Source: Eremophila alpestris peregrina
Lineage: Eukaryota > Chordata > Aves > Passeriformes > Alaudidae
Direction: 5' to 3'
Length of the DNA: 64,000 nt
Assembly: GCA_009792885.1 (NCBI GenBank)
Contig: WMCF01000065.1
Location: forward strand, 3,623,660-3,687,659
Both the position numbers and the translations under genes were made by a program. This document shows positions 24,819 to 33,580 of this stretch, piece by piece; positions within the stretch are counted from its first letter, which is position 1, and each line of letters begins with the position of its first letter. Under the pieces are notes generated by a model. It saw only the letters and a list, made by a program, of their open reading frames with translations, searched no databases and had not been told where the DNA came from.

Positions 24819-27169
24819 CAGTTTCACACCACTGCAGACAAGGCTCTGGCACCTGCCAGCCTTTAGCTACAGATCGCCCACCTTCCTTCAAATGCCAAGG
24901 AGTGAGGATCAGCACAGGCACCACTGCAGCTCTGGGGGAAGAGTTACTGAGCTGGGAGCTGCTGAGCAGACCCAGGAGTACAGCCCTGGCTGCTTGAACT
25001 CATTGTCACCAAGCAAAGCAATGTTTTCATTCCTGTCTCCTGACCTGGAGAGGCTTTTGAGCCCTGCAGAACGGAGTGGCCTCAATTTTTTCTCAACTTA
25101 TTTCACTTCAGAGTCAGTAGCATCAGCACCATGTCTCAGCTCTGCCAGCTTTATGCTTCCTTTTCTTTATTTTTAGTCTTTTTTTCCTTTCAAAAACCCC
25201 TCCAGAATGCCAGCCAGGTTGGCTGCCCTGAACTGTGTGCTTTAGGAGGTCATCCTGCCCCATCCTTACCCTGCTGAGGCCAGGGAGTGATCTCTGCTCA
25301 CAGCAGGATCCTGCACTCCAAGACATTCAGGAGTCCTCAACACATTCGCAGCCGGCAGGACGTCAGCTCTTACGTTTCCTCCTGAGCTCATGCCCAGACA
25401 GCCACTAAACATGTCCAGCAACACGAATAAAGAGACACAATCATCAGAAATCAGCTAAAGATAAGGACCTGCAAAGATTCTGCCAAAGAGAAATCTCTGC
25501 CCCCACTCACTCCCAAGCCCTCCCGCACGTAACGTGATTTTCACCTCCAAGAGCCCATTACGAGGCAGCAGCTGCTCTCCGGCTCCCAACCATCAATGAA
25601 GTTAGAAAAAGATGGAGTGGGGGAAAAAAAAACACCACAGAAAACTACAGCCTTAATTCCTGCACTGGGAAAAGCAGCCAGCAGCAATCCTCCACAGCCC
25701 TCACCCAGAGAAGAGTTAACTGCGAGCGAGGCAGTTGCCACACCAGGAGACGGGGAGAAATGCAACAAATTTGAAATAACAGAACATCCACAGCAATTCA
25801 TGAGCTAGACCTTGGGGAAGGACAAGTGTTTTACCTCCTCTGGAGGCAAGGGACTGATTAATTCCAGGACCATGATGAAGCCATCCCACCATGGGCACAG
25901 CCTCCGTTTATCTTCCGATCTGCCTGACGCCCGTGAGTCCAGGGGAACAGGAGGGGATGTTTTGGGGTCTTCTGCTCATGAAGGGGCAGGAAATCCCCCA
26001 CAGGTTTGCACAAGACATGCTTCATATTCATGAGTACACACATAAGCAACGTGCCAGGCAAGTAAAGGAAAATTTTAGATGAAGACATGGTCTCTCTCCT
26101 GGCAGGCACTCACAGAAATAGGATTTGCTATACAAGATCATGCCTCTGATCTATCAAGACAAATTTCTCTCCTCCAACTTGAGCTATTATCTAAGCTCAC
26201 ACAGAGGGGTTTCTTTGCTATCTGATATATTTAGATCAGTGCGCAATTCACACCCAGTCCCTGAAGAAACTGTACTCTAATCTGAAAATTAACTCGCTGA
26301 ACCATGAAACTTCTTGTTACTTTTAACCACGGTATGGGAAACGTCATTCCTACTGCATCAAACCTTTGATTTGTCACTTTTCTTAGTGTTAACAGTATCT
26401 GGTTTGTTTCGGATTTTTGCAGTTGACCAACCGTGTCTAAGGAAACTGCAAAGCTGGAGCCCGAGAGCCTCAGGAAGTACCACCAACTTATTTATGAGGG
26501 CGTTTGCTACAGCAAAGCTTCACACCAGGTAAAATGACAGGACTGGGGGACACAGACAGGCATTTCCCTACCCCTGCTCACTGCACCCAGTGAAAGGCAA
26601 TCACTCCACGAGGTATGGGAAGGGACTCGGGGCCAGCTGCCCCCAGTGAGCCTGGACACGGGCACACCTCGGCACACCTGAGACACAGAGAGATGTGCTG
26701 GAAGTCACATTCCCGTGTGTCAATAGACACCTGAGACCCGAGTTAAGCAGGTACTCAAGTTATCCTGGGTCTGGATGCCGAAGAACAGGGCAGCTGATGG
26801 ACAAAGCAAAGATCAACACAAACCCCTCGGTGACCTGGCAGAGTAAACACTGCACTGCCCAGGTGACATTCGGAACAGTCTCTCGGAGGACTGGCTGATT
26901 AGGGCAGATATGGGTAAAAGTGGCCGGAGGCAGCTCGGGCACCCCATCCCAAACAGCAGGGTCCGACACCAGGACCGAAGTACGACCAGAGAATTATTTC
27001 TATTCCCATCCCCCCTCCCCACAAAGCGGAGAGCGGAGGAAAGCCTGCAGCGTTCGCACAGACCCGGGCGCTGGAGTTGTGCGTGAAGCGAGAGCGAGCT
27101 TCGAGAATTAACACGAAGCATTTATAAAATCAGGTTCTGGCTAGAAAAAAAAAAACAGCCCCCGCCGCT
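24819..27169. other. Intron 1 stretch upstream of the CpG island
   Basis: Unique sequence with no recognised gene. AT-rich at 26,100-26,450, and becoming CpG-bearing after about 26,880. It includes an exon-like segment on the plus strand (26,423-26,528). Confidence 0.55.
26423..26528 (+). other. Exon-like segment antisense to ASTN2 (hypothetical)
   Basis: A T-rich tract ending in TTTTTGCAG at 26,422 is followed by 106 bases and then CAG|GTAAAATG at 26,526-26,533. Both are good splice signals on the plus strand. The segment is open in one frame but encodes nothing I recognise. It may be an exon of an antisense non-coding RNA or a chance pairing. Confidence 0.2.
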
Positions 27170-27256
27170 CTGCCAGGCTCGGCGGCACCTCCTCGGGGCT
27201 CAGAGCTCAACTTGGAGCACACGAGGCAGCCCCCATCACTTCCAGCCTGCGCGGGG

Positions 27257-27298
27257 ATGCTCTCCTCCTCCCGGGGAATGCTCTCCTCCTCCCGGGGC
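27257..27298. repeat. 21-bp tandem duplication, edge of CpG island
   Basis: Two adjacent 21-bp units, each containing ATGCTCTCCTCCTCCCGGGG, differ only in the final base. They lie in the first 300 bases of ASTN2 intron 1. Confidence 0.9.
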
Positions 27299-27504
27299 TG
27301 GCAGCGGCGGCAGCCTCAGGCCCTGCTAAAAAATCCCTCCCCTCCAGGAAAGGCAAAAAAAAAAAACAAACCCGGAACCCAGGATGCAGCAGAGGGGCAG
27401 GGTTAGAAAGCCCCAAAACACATCGAGCCGCCCGCGGAGCGGGGAGGGCGGACACGGAGCCGGCACGGCGGCTGTCAGATGCTCCGGGGATGCTCCGGGA
27501 TGGC

Positions 27505-27540
27505 GGGGCGGGATGCGGGACGGGACGGGACGGGGCGGGG
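27505..27540 (+). other. G-quadruplex-forming G-run cluster at start of ASTN2 intron 1
   Basis: Seven runs of three or four G occur within 36 bp on the plus strand, with 1-4 base loops. This far exceeds the usual four-run G-quadruplex pattern. The cluster begins about 17 bases into intron 1, just past the ASTN2 donor. It lies on the template strand for ASTN2, so the structure would form in DNA and the transcript would be C-rich there. Confidence 0.75.
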
Positions 27541-27558
27541 AGCGGCGCGGGCGCCTAC

Positions 27559-27904
27559 CGAGGGTGAAGAAGGGCAGCTCGGTGTTGTCCAGATCGTCTT
27601 GCACGGCGACGCGGCCGGGCAGCTCGCTGCGGACGAAGAGCAGCAGGCGGGACTCGGCGGCGGCGGCGGGCGGCGGGGCGCCGCTCCAGCTGATGTCGTT
27701 CTCCCGGAGCACCGGCAGCGTGGACACCGTCACCGTCTTCACGCGGCAGGGGCCGGGGGGCTCCCGCGACGCCGCCGCGCCGGGCCCGCCGCCGGAGAGC
27801 AGCACCGCGGGCGGCGGCAGCAGCAGCAGCAGCAGCAGCACCGGCGGCAGCACCGGCGGCAGCGGGGGTGGAGCGGCGGCCCGGCGGCGCGGCGGAGCGG
27901 CCAT
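27559..27904 (-). CDS. ASTN2: Astrotactin-2, first coding exon (partial gene)
   Basis: This exon encodes the N-terminal 115 residues of astrotactin-2, a neuronal membrane glycoprotein. In mammals it acts with ASTN1 in glial-guided neuronal migration and in surface-protein trafficking. Residues 1-12 are Ala/Pro/Arg-rich. Residues 15-36 form a hydrophobic signal-type segment containing seven consecutive leucines (23-29), all encoded by CTG. Residues 53-73 (CRVKTVTVSTLP, then LREND, then ISW) and 84-115 (AESRLLLFVR, ELPGR, VQDDLDNTELPFFTL) match the mammalian ASTN2 N-terminus almost residue for residue and ASTN1 more distantly. The Ala/Gly linker around residues 76-83 is far shorter than in human. 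The start has a strong Kozak context (G at -3, G at +4). The exon ends in phase 1, with CTCG followed by the donor GTAGGC at 27,558-27,553, matching the point where the family continues with Glu. Reading past the donor gives unrelated Arg/Pro-rich sequence. Later exons are outside the window. Confidence 0.95.
27818..27838 (-). repeat. ASTN2: (CTG)7 run coding poly-leucine in the ASTN2 signal segment
   Basis: Seven perfect CTG codons on the minus strand encode residues 23-29 of the signal-type hydrophobic segment. All-CTG use makes this a coding trinucleotide microsatellite, so its length may vary between individuals or species without breaking frame. Confidence 0.95.
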
Positions 27905-28020
27905 GCCGGCCGGAGCCAGGCGCAGGAGCGGGGAGGCGAGCGGAGCCGGGAGCTCTGAGCCGCCCCAGCCCCGCCGCCGCCGCCGCCACCGCCCGGGCCC
28001 GCCCCCGGCCCCGCCCCGGC

Positions 28021-28140
28021 CCCGCCGCCGCCGCTCCCCGCGGACCCTCCGCCCGCCCCGCTCCGAGAGATGCTCCCGGCCCCGCCGCCGCCGCTCCCCG
28101 CGGACCCTCCGCCCGCCCCGCTCCGAGAGATGCGCTCGGT
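28021..28140. repeat. 60-bp tandem duplication in the ASTN2 promoter
   Basis: Positions 28,021-28,080 and 28,081-28,140 are two adjacent 60-bp units. The first 52 bases are identical, and only the last eight differ by a few bases. Each unit contains a (CCG)n run, a CGCGG site and a GC box. The duplication lies about 120-240 bp upstream of the ASTN2 start codon, so it doubles whatever promoter or 5' UTR elements the unit carries. The near-perfect identity suggests a recent event or ongoing homogenisation. Confidence 0.95.
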
Positions 28141-28247
28141 ACCGGCCCCGGCCCCGGCCCCGCCGCCGCTCCCCGCCCCAGCCCCGGGAGGGCTGGAGAA
28201 GAGGGGCTTCGGCAAGGGCAAGGGGGATGGCTTGGGAGTGGCGGAGG

Positions 28248-28466
28248 GGAGGTTAAATGGGGTGTCAGGGAGACGCTTTTCCCTGTGAGGAGGGTGTCAC
28301 TGGCACAGGTGGCCCTGGGGAGCTGCGGGTGCCCCTGGATCCCTGGAAGTGTTGGACAGGGCCAGGAGCAGCCTGGGATAGTTGAAGATGCTGTCTATGG
28401 TGGAGGGGTGGAGCTGGATGGTCTTTAGGGTCCCTTCCAATCCAACTCATTCTAGAATTCTGTGTT
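28248..28466 (+). mobile_element. CR1 LINE 3' fragment abutting the ASTN2 promoter
   Basis: Plus-oriented CR1 end: 'gacgcttttccctgtgagga', 'tgcccctggatccctggaagtg', 'ggccaggagcagcctgggata', 'ttagggtcccttccaatcca', 'cattctagaattctgtg'. It starts within about 40 bp of the CpG-island edge and 340 bp upstream of the ASTN2 start codon, so it may bound the promoter. Confidence 0.95.
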
Positions 28467-29070
28467 TTTATGGAAATCCCGCTGTCCCTCCCACCTCTAC
28501 CCCCATCCAGTTCATTGCCACTCTTTCCTCAGGCTGTTCCTTCCTTTCAGAGAACTGCCAGGGTTCTGCGAGAACACAGAAATTAGTTTCCTGCGAGCTT
28601 TTACTAATTATTACCCTCTCCTAAGAGAACAGGCACCTCCGGCATCCAGGGCACACAGGGATGGCTTGCCATGACAAACCTGGAGGAGCTAAGCTTGTGA
28701 CCTAGAGCAAAGATTTGAGATTTGGAGTTTACCAGCCAACATTTAAATGTGAGCCAGAACGATCAATGACCCTGAGGTCTGATCTCAGATTCCTCTATCT
28801 CTCCATCACACAGATGCCTCCGTGCCACCTCAAGGCTGGAGTTTGTGCTTGGAGACAAAACCAGGTGAGCTCCATCGCCGTGGTGTTGCTCACGCTCTGC
28901 CTTGAACTGCGGTGGAGCCACCTGGCTCTCCCAACTGGAATTCTGTGGATTTGAAGGCAAACCCTGCCCCTGCAGACCAAACACACCTGACCCCGGCCCC
29001 AGAGCCCCGTGAACTCCTGCCCACAGTCGGGCATGACTAACAAAGACAAGGAGAGACAGCCTACAGGAGC

Positions 29071-29089
29071 TGTGAGTCACTGACTCACA
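29071..29089. promoter_or_regulatory. Double AP-1/TRE palindrome
   Basis: The 19-bp sequence TGTGAGTCACTGACTCACA is a perfect 9+1+9 palindrome holding two consensus AP-1 sites, TGAGTCA and TGACTCA, one base apart. It lies about 1.2 kb upstream of the ASTN2 start codon. bZIP factors (FOS/JUN, possibly MAF-type) are the expected ligands; occupancy is an inference. Confidence 0.6.
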
Positions 29090-29626
29090 ACAACAATTTC
29101 CTACTGACTGCTAATCTACCTGATTTTATTTGTAGATGTACATATAAAAGGAGATGTCAAAACCCTAACAAAGCACGCTTAATGCTCAGGCTTATATTAT
29201 TTCCACAAGCTAATTAAGAGCAATTCATCACACGCCTATTGAGGCAAAACAGCCTTCTGAGATACCTAGGTCATCAAATGTTAAAGCCACAACAAGGGCA
29301 GAATGGCAATGAATATGGAATCCAGCAAACAAACAGCTCCAGCCCCATTCCCAGGGGCCATTCCCAGCTCCGGCTTCCAACCTTAACAAGCTGCAGCCCC
29401 GCCGTGGTGTGAGAACAGTGGCTGTTTCCAGCTACAGGAATACAGAGAAAGCAAGAAGTGCTCACCGGTAAAACGGGCAACTCGTTGTAAAACATTAAAT
29501 GTGGGACCCTGGCTCTGTGTAAGTTGGAGGGATGAAGTTTCAAGGCATGCTGGAAAAAAAATAATCAGACAAAAAAATGCAGCCCTGTCAGGTGTTTGTT
29601 GAGAAAAGTGTCATACTAGAAAAAAG

Positions 29627-29677
29627 TTTCCCTTCCTTTCTTTCTTTTTTTTTTCTTTTCTTTTTTTTTTTTTTTTT
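29627..29677. repeat. Pyrimidine (T/C)n tract
   Basis: About 50 bases of T with scattered C. Simple sequence. Confidence 0.9.
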
Positions 29678-31839
29678 AAGAGGGAAAAGTACATTTTGGG
29701 CTATCTCAGACTCCAATTGGTAAATGTGCTCCTTTCGTTCTCTTATTTTTAAAATTTCTTCTGGTCAAAGAAAAACCAGCAGCACAACAGGCATACACAA
29801 AGTGACACACGAGTAGCCAATATGGATACAAAAGAAGTAAATTTTAAATATTGCTTTAGAACTGTAAATCCTGAAAAAGAAAAACATCTCTTTCCCTTTG
29901 AGGCCCCATCCTTGTTACTTCTATCTCCTTGTAGCCACTTGCTGCATCTCTTTGCCATAAATACAGAATATTTTGCTGTCAGGAGATTTTGGTAAGAGGC
30001 TGACCTTGAGTTAGGAAGGGGATCTAGAGATGCCCACAGCTCTCACAGCTCTGAGCACTGTGGTTTCTTCTCTCAGTTTGCTGAGTTCCAGCTGAATTGG
30101 TGGGCAGGACATGTTTTAGGTGCATCCAGATTTTCCCTGAAGGGCGTTTGCCATCGTAGGCAAGGAGGTGAATGCTTTGCAGGGCTTAGAGCTGGAAAGC
30201 AAAGGTCAGGAGACACAGGCTGAGGCTCCTGCTTTGCTGCAGACTGTCTGACTCCTGAGAAATGAGAAAACACAGGTCCAGCAGCTCTGTACACATCATT
30301 CCATCTTATTCTGCCTTACTTTTAGATTCACAAAGTTCTGCTAACAACTCTCTGTGAGCAGCACACGGAGATTTTCTCAGTACAAGCACAGACACGCTGA
30401 TCAAGGGGAAGGTTCTGCAAACCACTGCTGCAAATGGGCACTTTCAGCTCCCATCCAGTCTGGGTCCTTCCCTGTGTAAATGCAAATCTCCGCTCTCATT
30501 TGGGGGAGAAAAGGATTCCACCTGCTTTTTCCTTCCAAAGAACTGAGCCAAAGGCAGAACTTGACTGTTTGAAAACCATCAATAATATCTGTGAAGGGGA
30601 ATGTGTTAATCCTGCTTTACAAATGAGGTAACAGTTTTCTATTATCCCCCCTTTTACAGCACAAAAGTAAATGTCATGAGCCGGGTTCTGAGAGTTTCAC
30701 TGGCTGAAAAAATATTCTAGGAACACTTACAGAAGTTTGTCTAACTTGCTAATTTGGAGAAATTTTAAACCTGAACAAACTGTGGATTTTCAAGCCAATT
30801 GCATAGCCCATAACCCAGATTGCTATTTCTGAATGAGGCCTATTTTTAATATCTTTTTCTTATGCTTCATGGATCCAGCCTTTCCTTGGGGACCCCAGCG
30901 CCTGCCTGACGGTGCTTTCGATAGCAGGAGGGCCAAGAAAGCAGCAAAAACTGCAGCTCCCAGCAAAAACACCGGATGGGAATGGAAATTGTCTTCCAAG
31001 TGAAAATGCATTGCACTGACAAGACCCATCTGGGCAGGGTGAGAGGGGGGACCTGACGGGTTGTCAGGAAGCACCAGCTCCATTCTCACCTCAGCTGCTG
31101 AGTGTGCAGCTTGGGGGCAAATCCCTTCCTTTTTCCCGAGTCTGTTATTTTTAATTTTTTTTTTATCCTCTCTCACATACAGGAATGCAAGGAAAATAAT
31201 TAGTTTCTGCCATAATGGGTAAAAAGAGATACTGAGGGCTGTGGAAATTATATCTGTAGCGGTCCTGAGCGTGGGGGGTTTCCACACAGAAAGCAGAAAC
31301 ATTCTCAGTAGGAGCTGGGAGCTTCTCCACGGCTGAGAGGCAGCAGTGGGCTGTTCCTGGGTGGAGCAGCCTCTGAGGAGAAGACAGAGCATATGTTGTG
31401 TGTCATGCAAACCAGGAACCTTGGCTCTATGTGCCTTATGCCTCCCTCTGCCCACATTCAGGCCTGATTTTCACCTGAGTGGATTTTTTTTTAGCAGGAG
31501 CTTTGAGACATTCAATTTATTTCTTAGTCCCAAGCAGAGCAGTTCAGCCCCAGGGCTATTTCTTTCTTCATGACAATACCCCAAGTGGGATTGAGGCAAA
31601 CCCGGGGTTTTGTGCCTCTGTGGAGAGCTTTGTGAAGGCATTTTGCTGGAAAGTGCTTAAAATATCTGTATGGTCTAAGTTTAAAATGGATGGTGAAGGG
31701 AAAAATAAAAAAAAAAGGTAATTCTCATTTAAAGGGTCACAGATGAAGCATTCTTTGACTTTCAATCCTGTGAGCTGCATTTCTGGACACCCAGAACTAA
31801 TGCACCTTTTATTGGCTGGCATAGATGAGGAGGTTATTG

Positions 31840-32040
31840 CAAAGATACCAATAGCAGCTTTCTGAAGTGCTTTTCAATTGGCCCTATTACTAAAGGCATG
31901 TACATACAGCGGGGATCATTAAAATGCACTCTGTATTTACAATACAGAGAGCAGTTTGTGTTTGTAATGCCTGTATGTCGCAAATCCTGCTGCTTGCAAT
32001 CAGAGGAGAAAGTCACTGGTAGAGCTCTGATGTAATCAGT
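31840..32040. promoter_or_regulatory. AT-rich unique block with nested inverted repeats
   Basis: Contains a perfect 9-bp inverted repeat (31,929-31,937 and 31,941-31,949, three-base loop). It is enclosed by a further perfect 8-bp pair (31,902-31,909 and 31,971-31,978). Composition resembles conserved non-coding elements near neural genes. Function is unknown. Confidence 0.3.
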
Positions 32041-33526
32041 GGTTTATATTTCACCCTGCCAGGGTCACATCAGCATCAATAACTCTGCTGAAGGAGTAAG
32101 ATTTTTTTATTTTTTTTTATTGTGAAGCAAATGGCACGAAATTAATTTTGTTTCCACGCTGCAGTGTACAAATGCTGGTCCCCTGCCACACTGCACCTGA
32201 CTGTGGCCGGTGACCACAGGGCTCAAACTGTGCTTCTGCCAGCTCTCACGAGCAGCACAGCACACAGGCTGGGTCAGCAATTCCAAAAAAACACCTCCTG
32301 AGAGAGGAGGGGGAGCACGAAGTGCCCTTCGCAGTTGGGTCCTTGCAGCTGGGCTGGCAGCGAGGCAGCGGCCCCTCGCTGTGCTCAGAGCTGCAGGAGA
32401 TGCTGCTTCTGACACAGCATCAAAACGGCAGCTTCCTGACCACTTCCAGAGAAGTGCCTGAGGGGACACTCAGCCGGCTTTAGCCTCCCTGCCTTGGCAG
32501 CCAGGAGAGGCTGAATTTCCTCCTCTCTCCTCAGGTACGAGTGGTTGGTTCGTACCTTTCGCAGAGAGCTGTGAAGCACCAGCTGTGAGCTGGGAAACAG
32601 CCCCTGGGCTCGGTTCAGGAGGGGCTGGAGTGGGAACATAATTTGTACAGCAAGGAAAGGCTGCTCAGCATTTTGGGCTGTGCCCAACAGCCCTCCTCAC
32701 CCAGGGAAGGCTGTGCTCAGGGGCTCATGGCCATGGCATTTGTCCTCTTTAGAGCTCCCCTGGGGCTCGCTGGGGTTTCAGCCAGACATTTCTTGTGAGG
32801 GGTAGCAGCAGGGTCTCTGGCACATCCAGGGCCAAAGCCACCCTGGAAAGGGACTCTGCACACCCTGAGGCTGGAGTCAGGCAGGATACCTGCTGCAATC
32901 CCCCCTCCCAAACAGCCCCCAGGCAAACCCCCTCCCCAAACAGGCCAGCCTGGCTGTCAGCAGCACCCACAGAGGAAGGGAAAACCCAAGGAAAAGTGGA
33001 AAGCAGCCTGTTGCTTGAGCCAAAGTCCAAGGAATGAGGCTTTCCCATCCCCTCCTTCAGAGCCCCATAACCACTCCATCACTGCCTGCCCTCTGCCACA
33101 ACTTCACGAGCAGCAACAGCCTCCAGTGTGGCTCCTCTCCTTGCCAAGATGAAAGGAACCTTCAATGCATGTAACTCTTGCACTCTACTTAATTAATCAG
33201 TTTTTGCATTACAAGTGAAACTTCTTTGATGCATGAAATATTAAGGAGCAGCACGGGGAGGGGAAGGAGGGGGGTGGGATTGGCTTTCACTGCCTGGGAG
33301 ATGGATGGGCTGAGGGAGCCCGGGGCTGGGCTGCAGGCAGCACATCTGCCCAGCGAGAGAGGTGCCAGCCAGCCAAGGCATTCCCTGCACTTCTTCCCTC
33401 TCAAGCAGATGGTTTTTGCTCCATGTTCAGGTTCTACACGCTCATCAAGGTTTGCTCACACAGGCACAGGAAGGGGACGGTGTCTCATTAAACTTGCATG
33501 AAAAATAATCTCTGGTTGATTCATTG

Positions 33527-33534
33527 TTTCTTCT

Positions 33535-33572
<38 letters not shown>

Positions 33573-33580
33573 CTTCTCTC
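33527..33580. repeat. Poly-T / pyrimidine tract (T36)
   Basis: An uninterrupted run of 36 T (33,537-33,572) in a 54-base pyrimidine tract. Length in the assembly may be unreliable. Confidence 0.95.

Larger units (their letters stand above)
1..27558 (-). other. ASTN2: ASTN2 intron 1 (5' part; continues beyond the window)
   Basis: The donor GT at 27,558-27,557 opens an intron that runs to the left edge of the window. I looked for the next astrotactin segment (a conserved HWRQQWLENGTL-type stretch and the HISVMGG transmembrane region) among minus-strand reading frames and did not find it. Very long first introns are normal for ASTN2. The content is non-coding: CR1 remnants, minisatellites, inverted and direct repeats, and AT-rich patches listed separately. 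TRIM32, nested in a later ASTN2 intron in mammals, is not present here. Confidence 0.85.
27170..28215 (-). promoter_or_regulatory. ASTN2: ASTN2 CpG-island promoter and 5' UTR
   Basis: The block is very GC-rich and CpG-dense, peaking between about 27,420 and 28,210 around the ASTN2 start codon. GC-box-like CCCCGCCCC motifs are common and no TATA box is visible, as expected for a broad CpG-island promoter of a neural gene. The transcription start cannot be fixed from sequence but should lie in roughly 27,905-28,200 on the minus strand. A CR1 fragment begins right at the upstream edge (28,248), so the unique proximal promoter is short. Divergent non-coding transcription from such an island would be common but is not shown here. 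Confidence 0.8.
28467..33526. other. ASTN2 5' flank, no gene recognised
   Basis: Non-coding flank holding the double AP-1 palindrome (29,071-29,089), a pyrimidine tract (29,627-29,677) and an AT-rich hairpin block (31,840-32,040). A minus-strand open frame of 210 codons (30,823-31,455) has two hydrophobic stretches but no recognised family. Confidence 0.6.

Noticed and set aside
27326..27558. Continuation of the ASTN2 reading frame past residue 115
   Set aside because: Family similarity stops exactly at a good GT donor; beyond it the peptide is Arg/Pro-rich and unlike any astrotactin.
1..27558. ASTN2 exon 2 or nested TRIM32
   Set aside because: No reading frame with the conserved second-exon astrotactin sequence or a RING/B-box/NHL protein was found.
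27384..28428. Long plus-strand frames (290 and 186 codons) across the CpG island
   Set aside because: Arg/Pro/Gly-rich shadows of very GC-rich DNA opposite the genuine ASTN2 exon.
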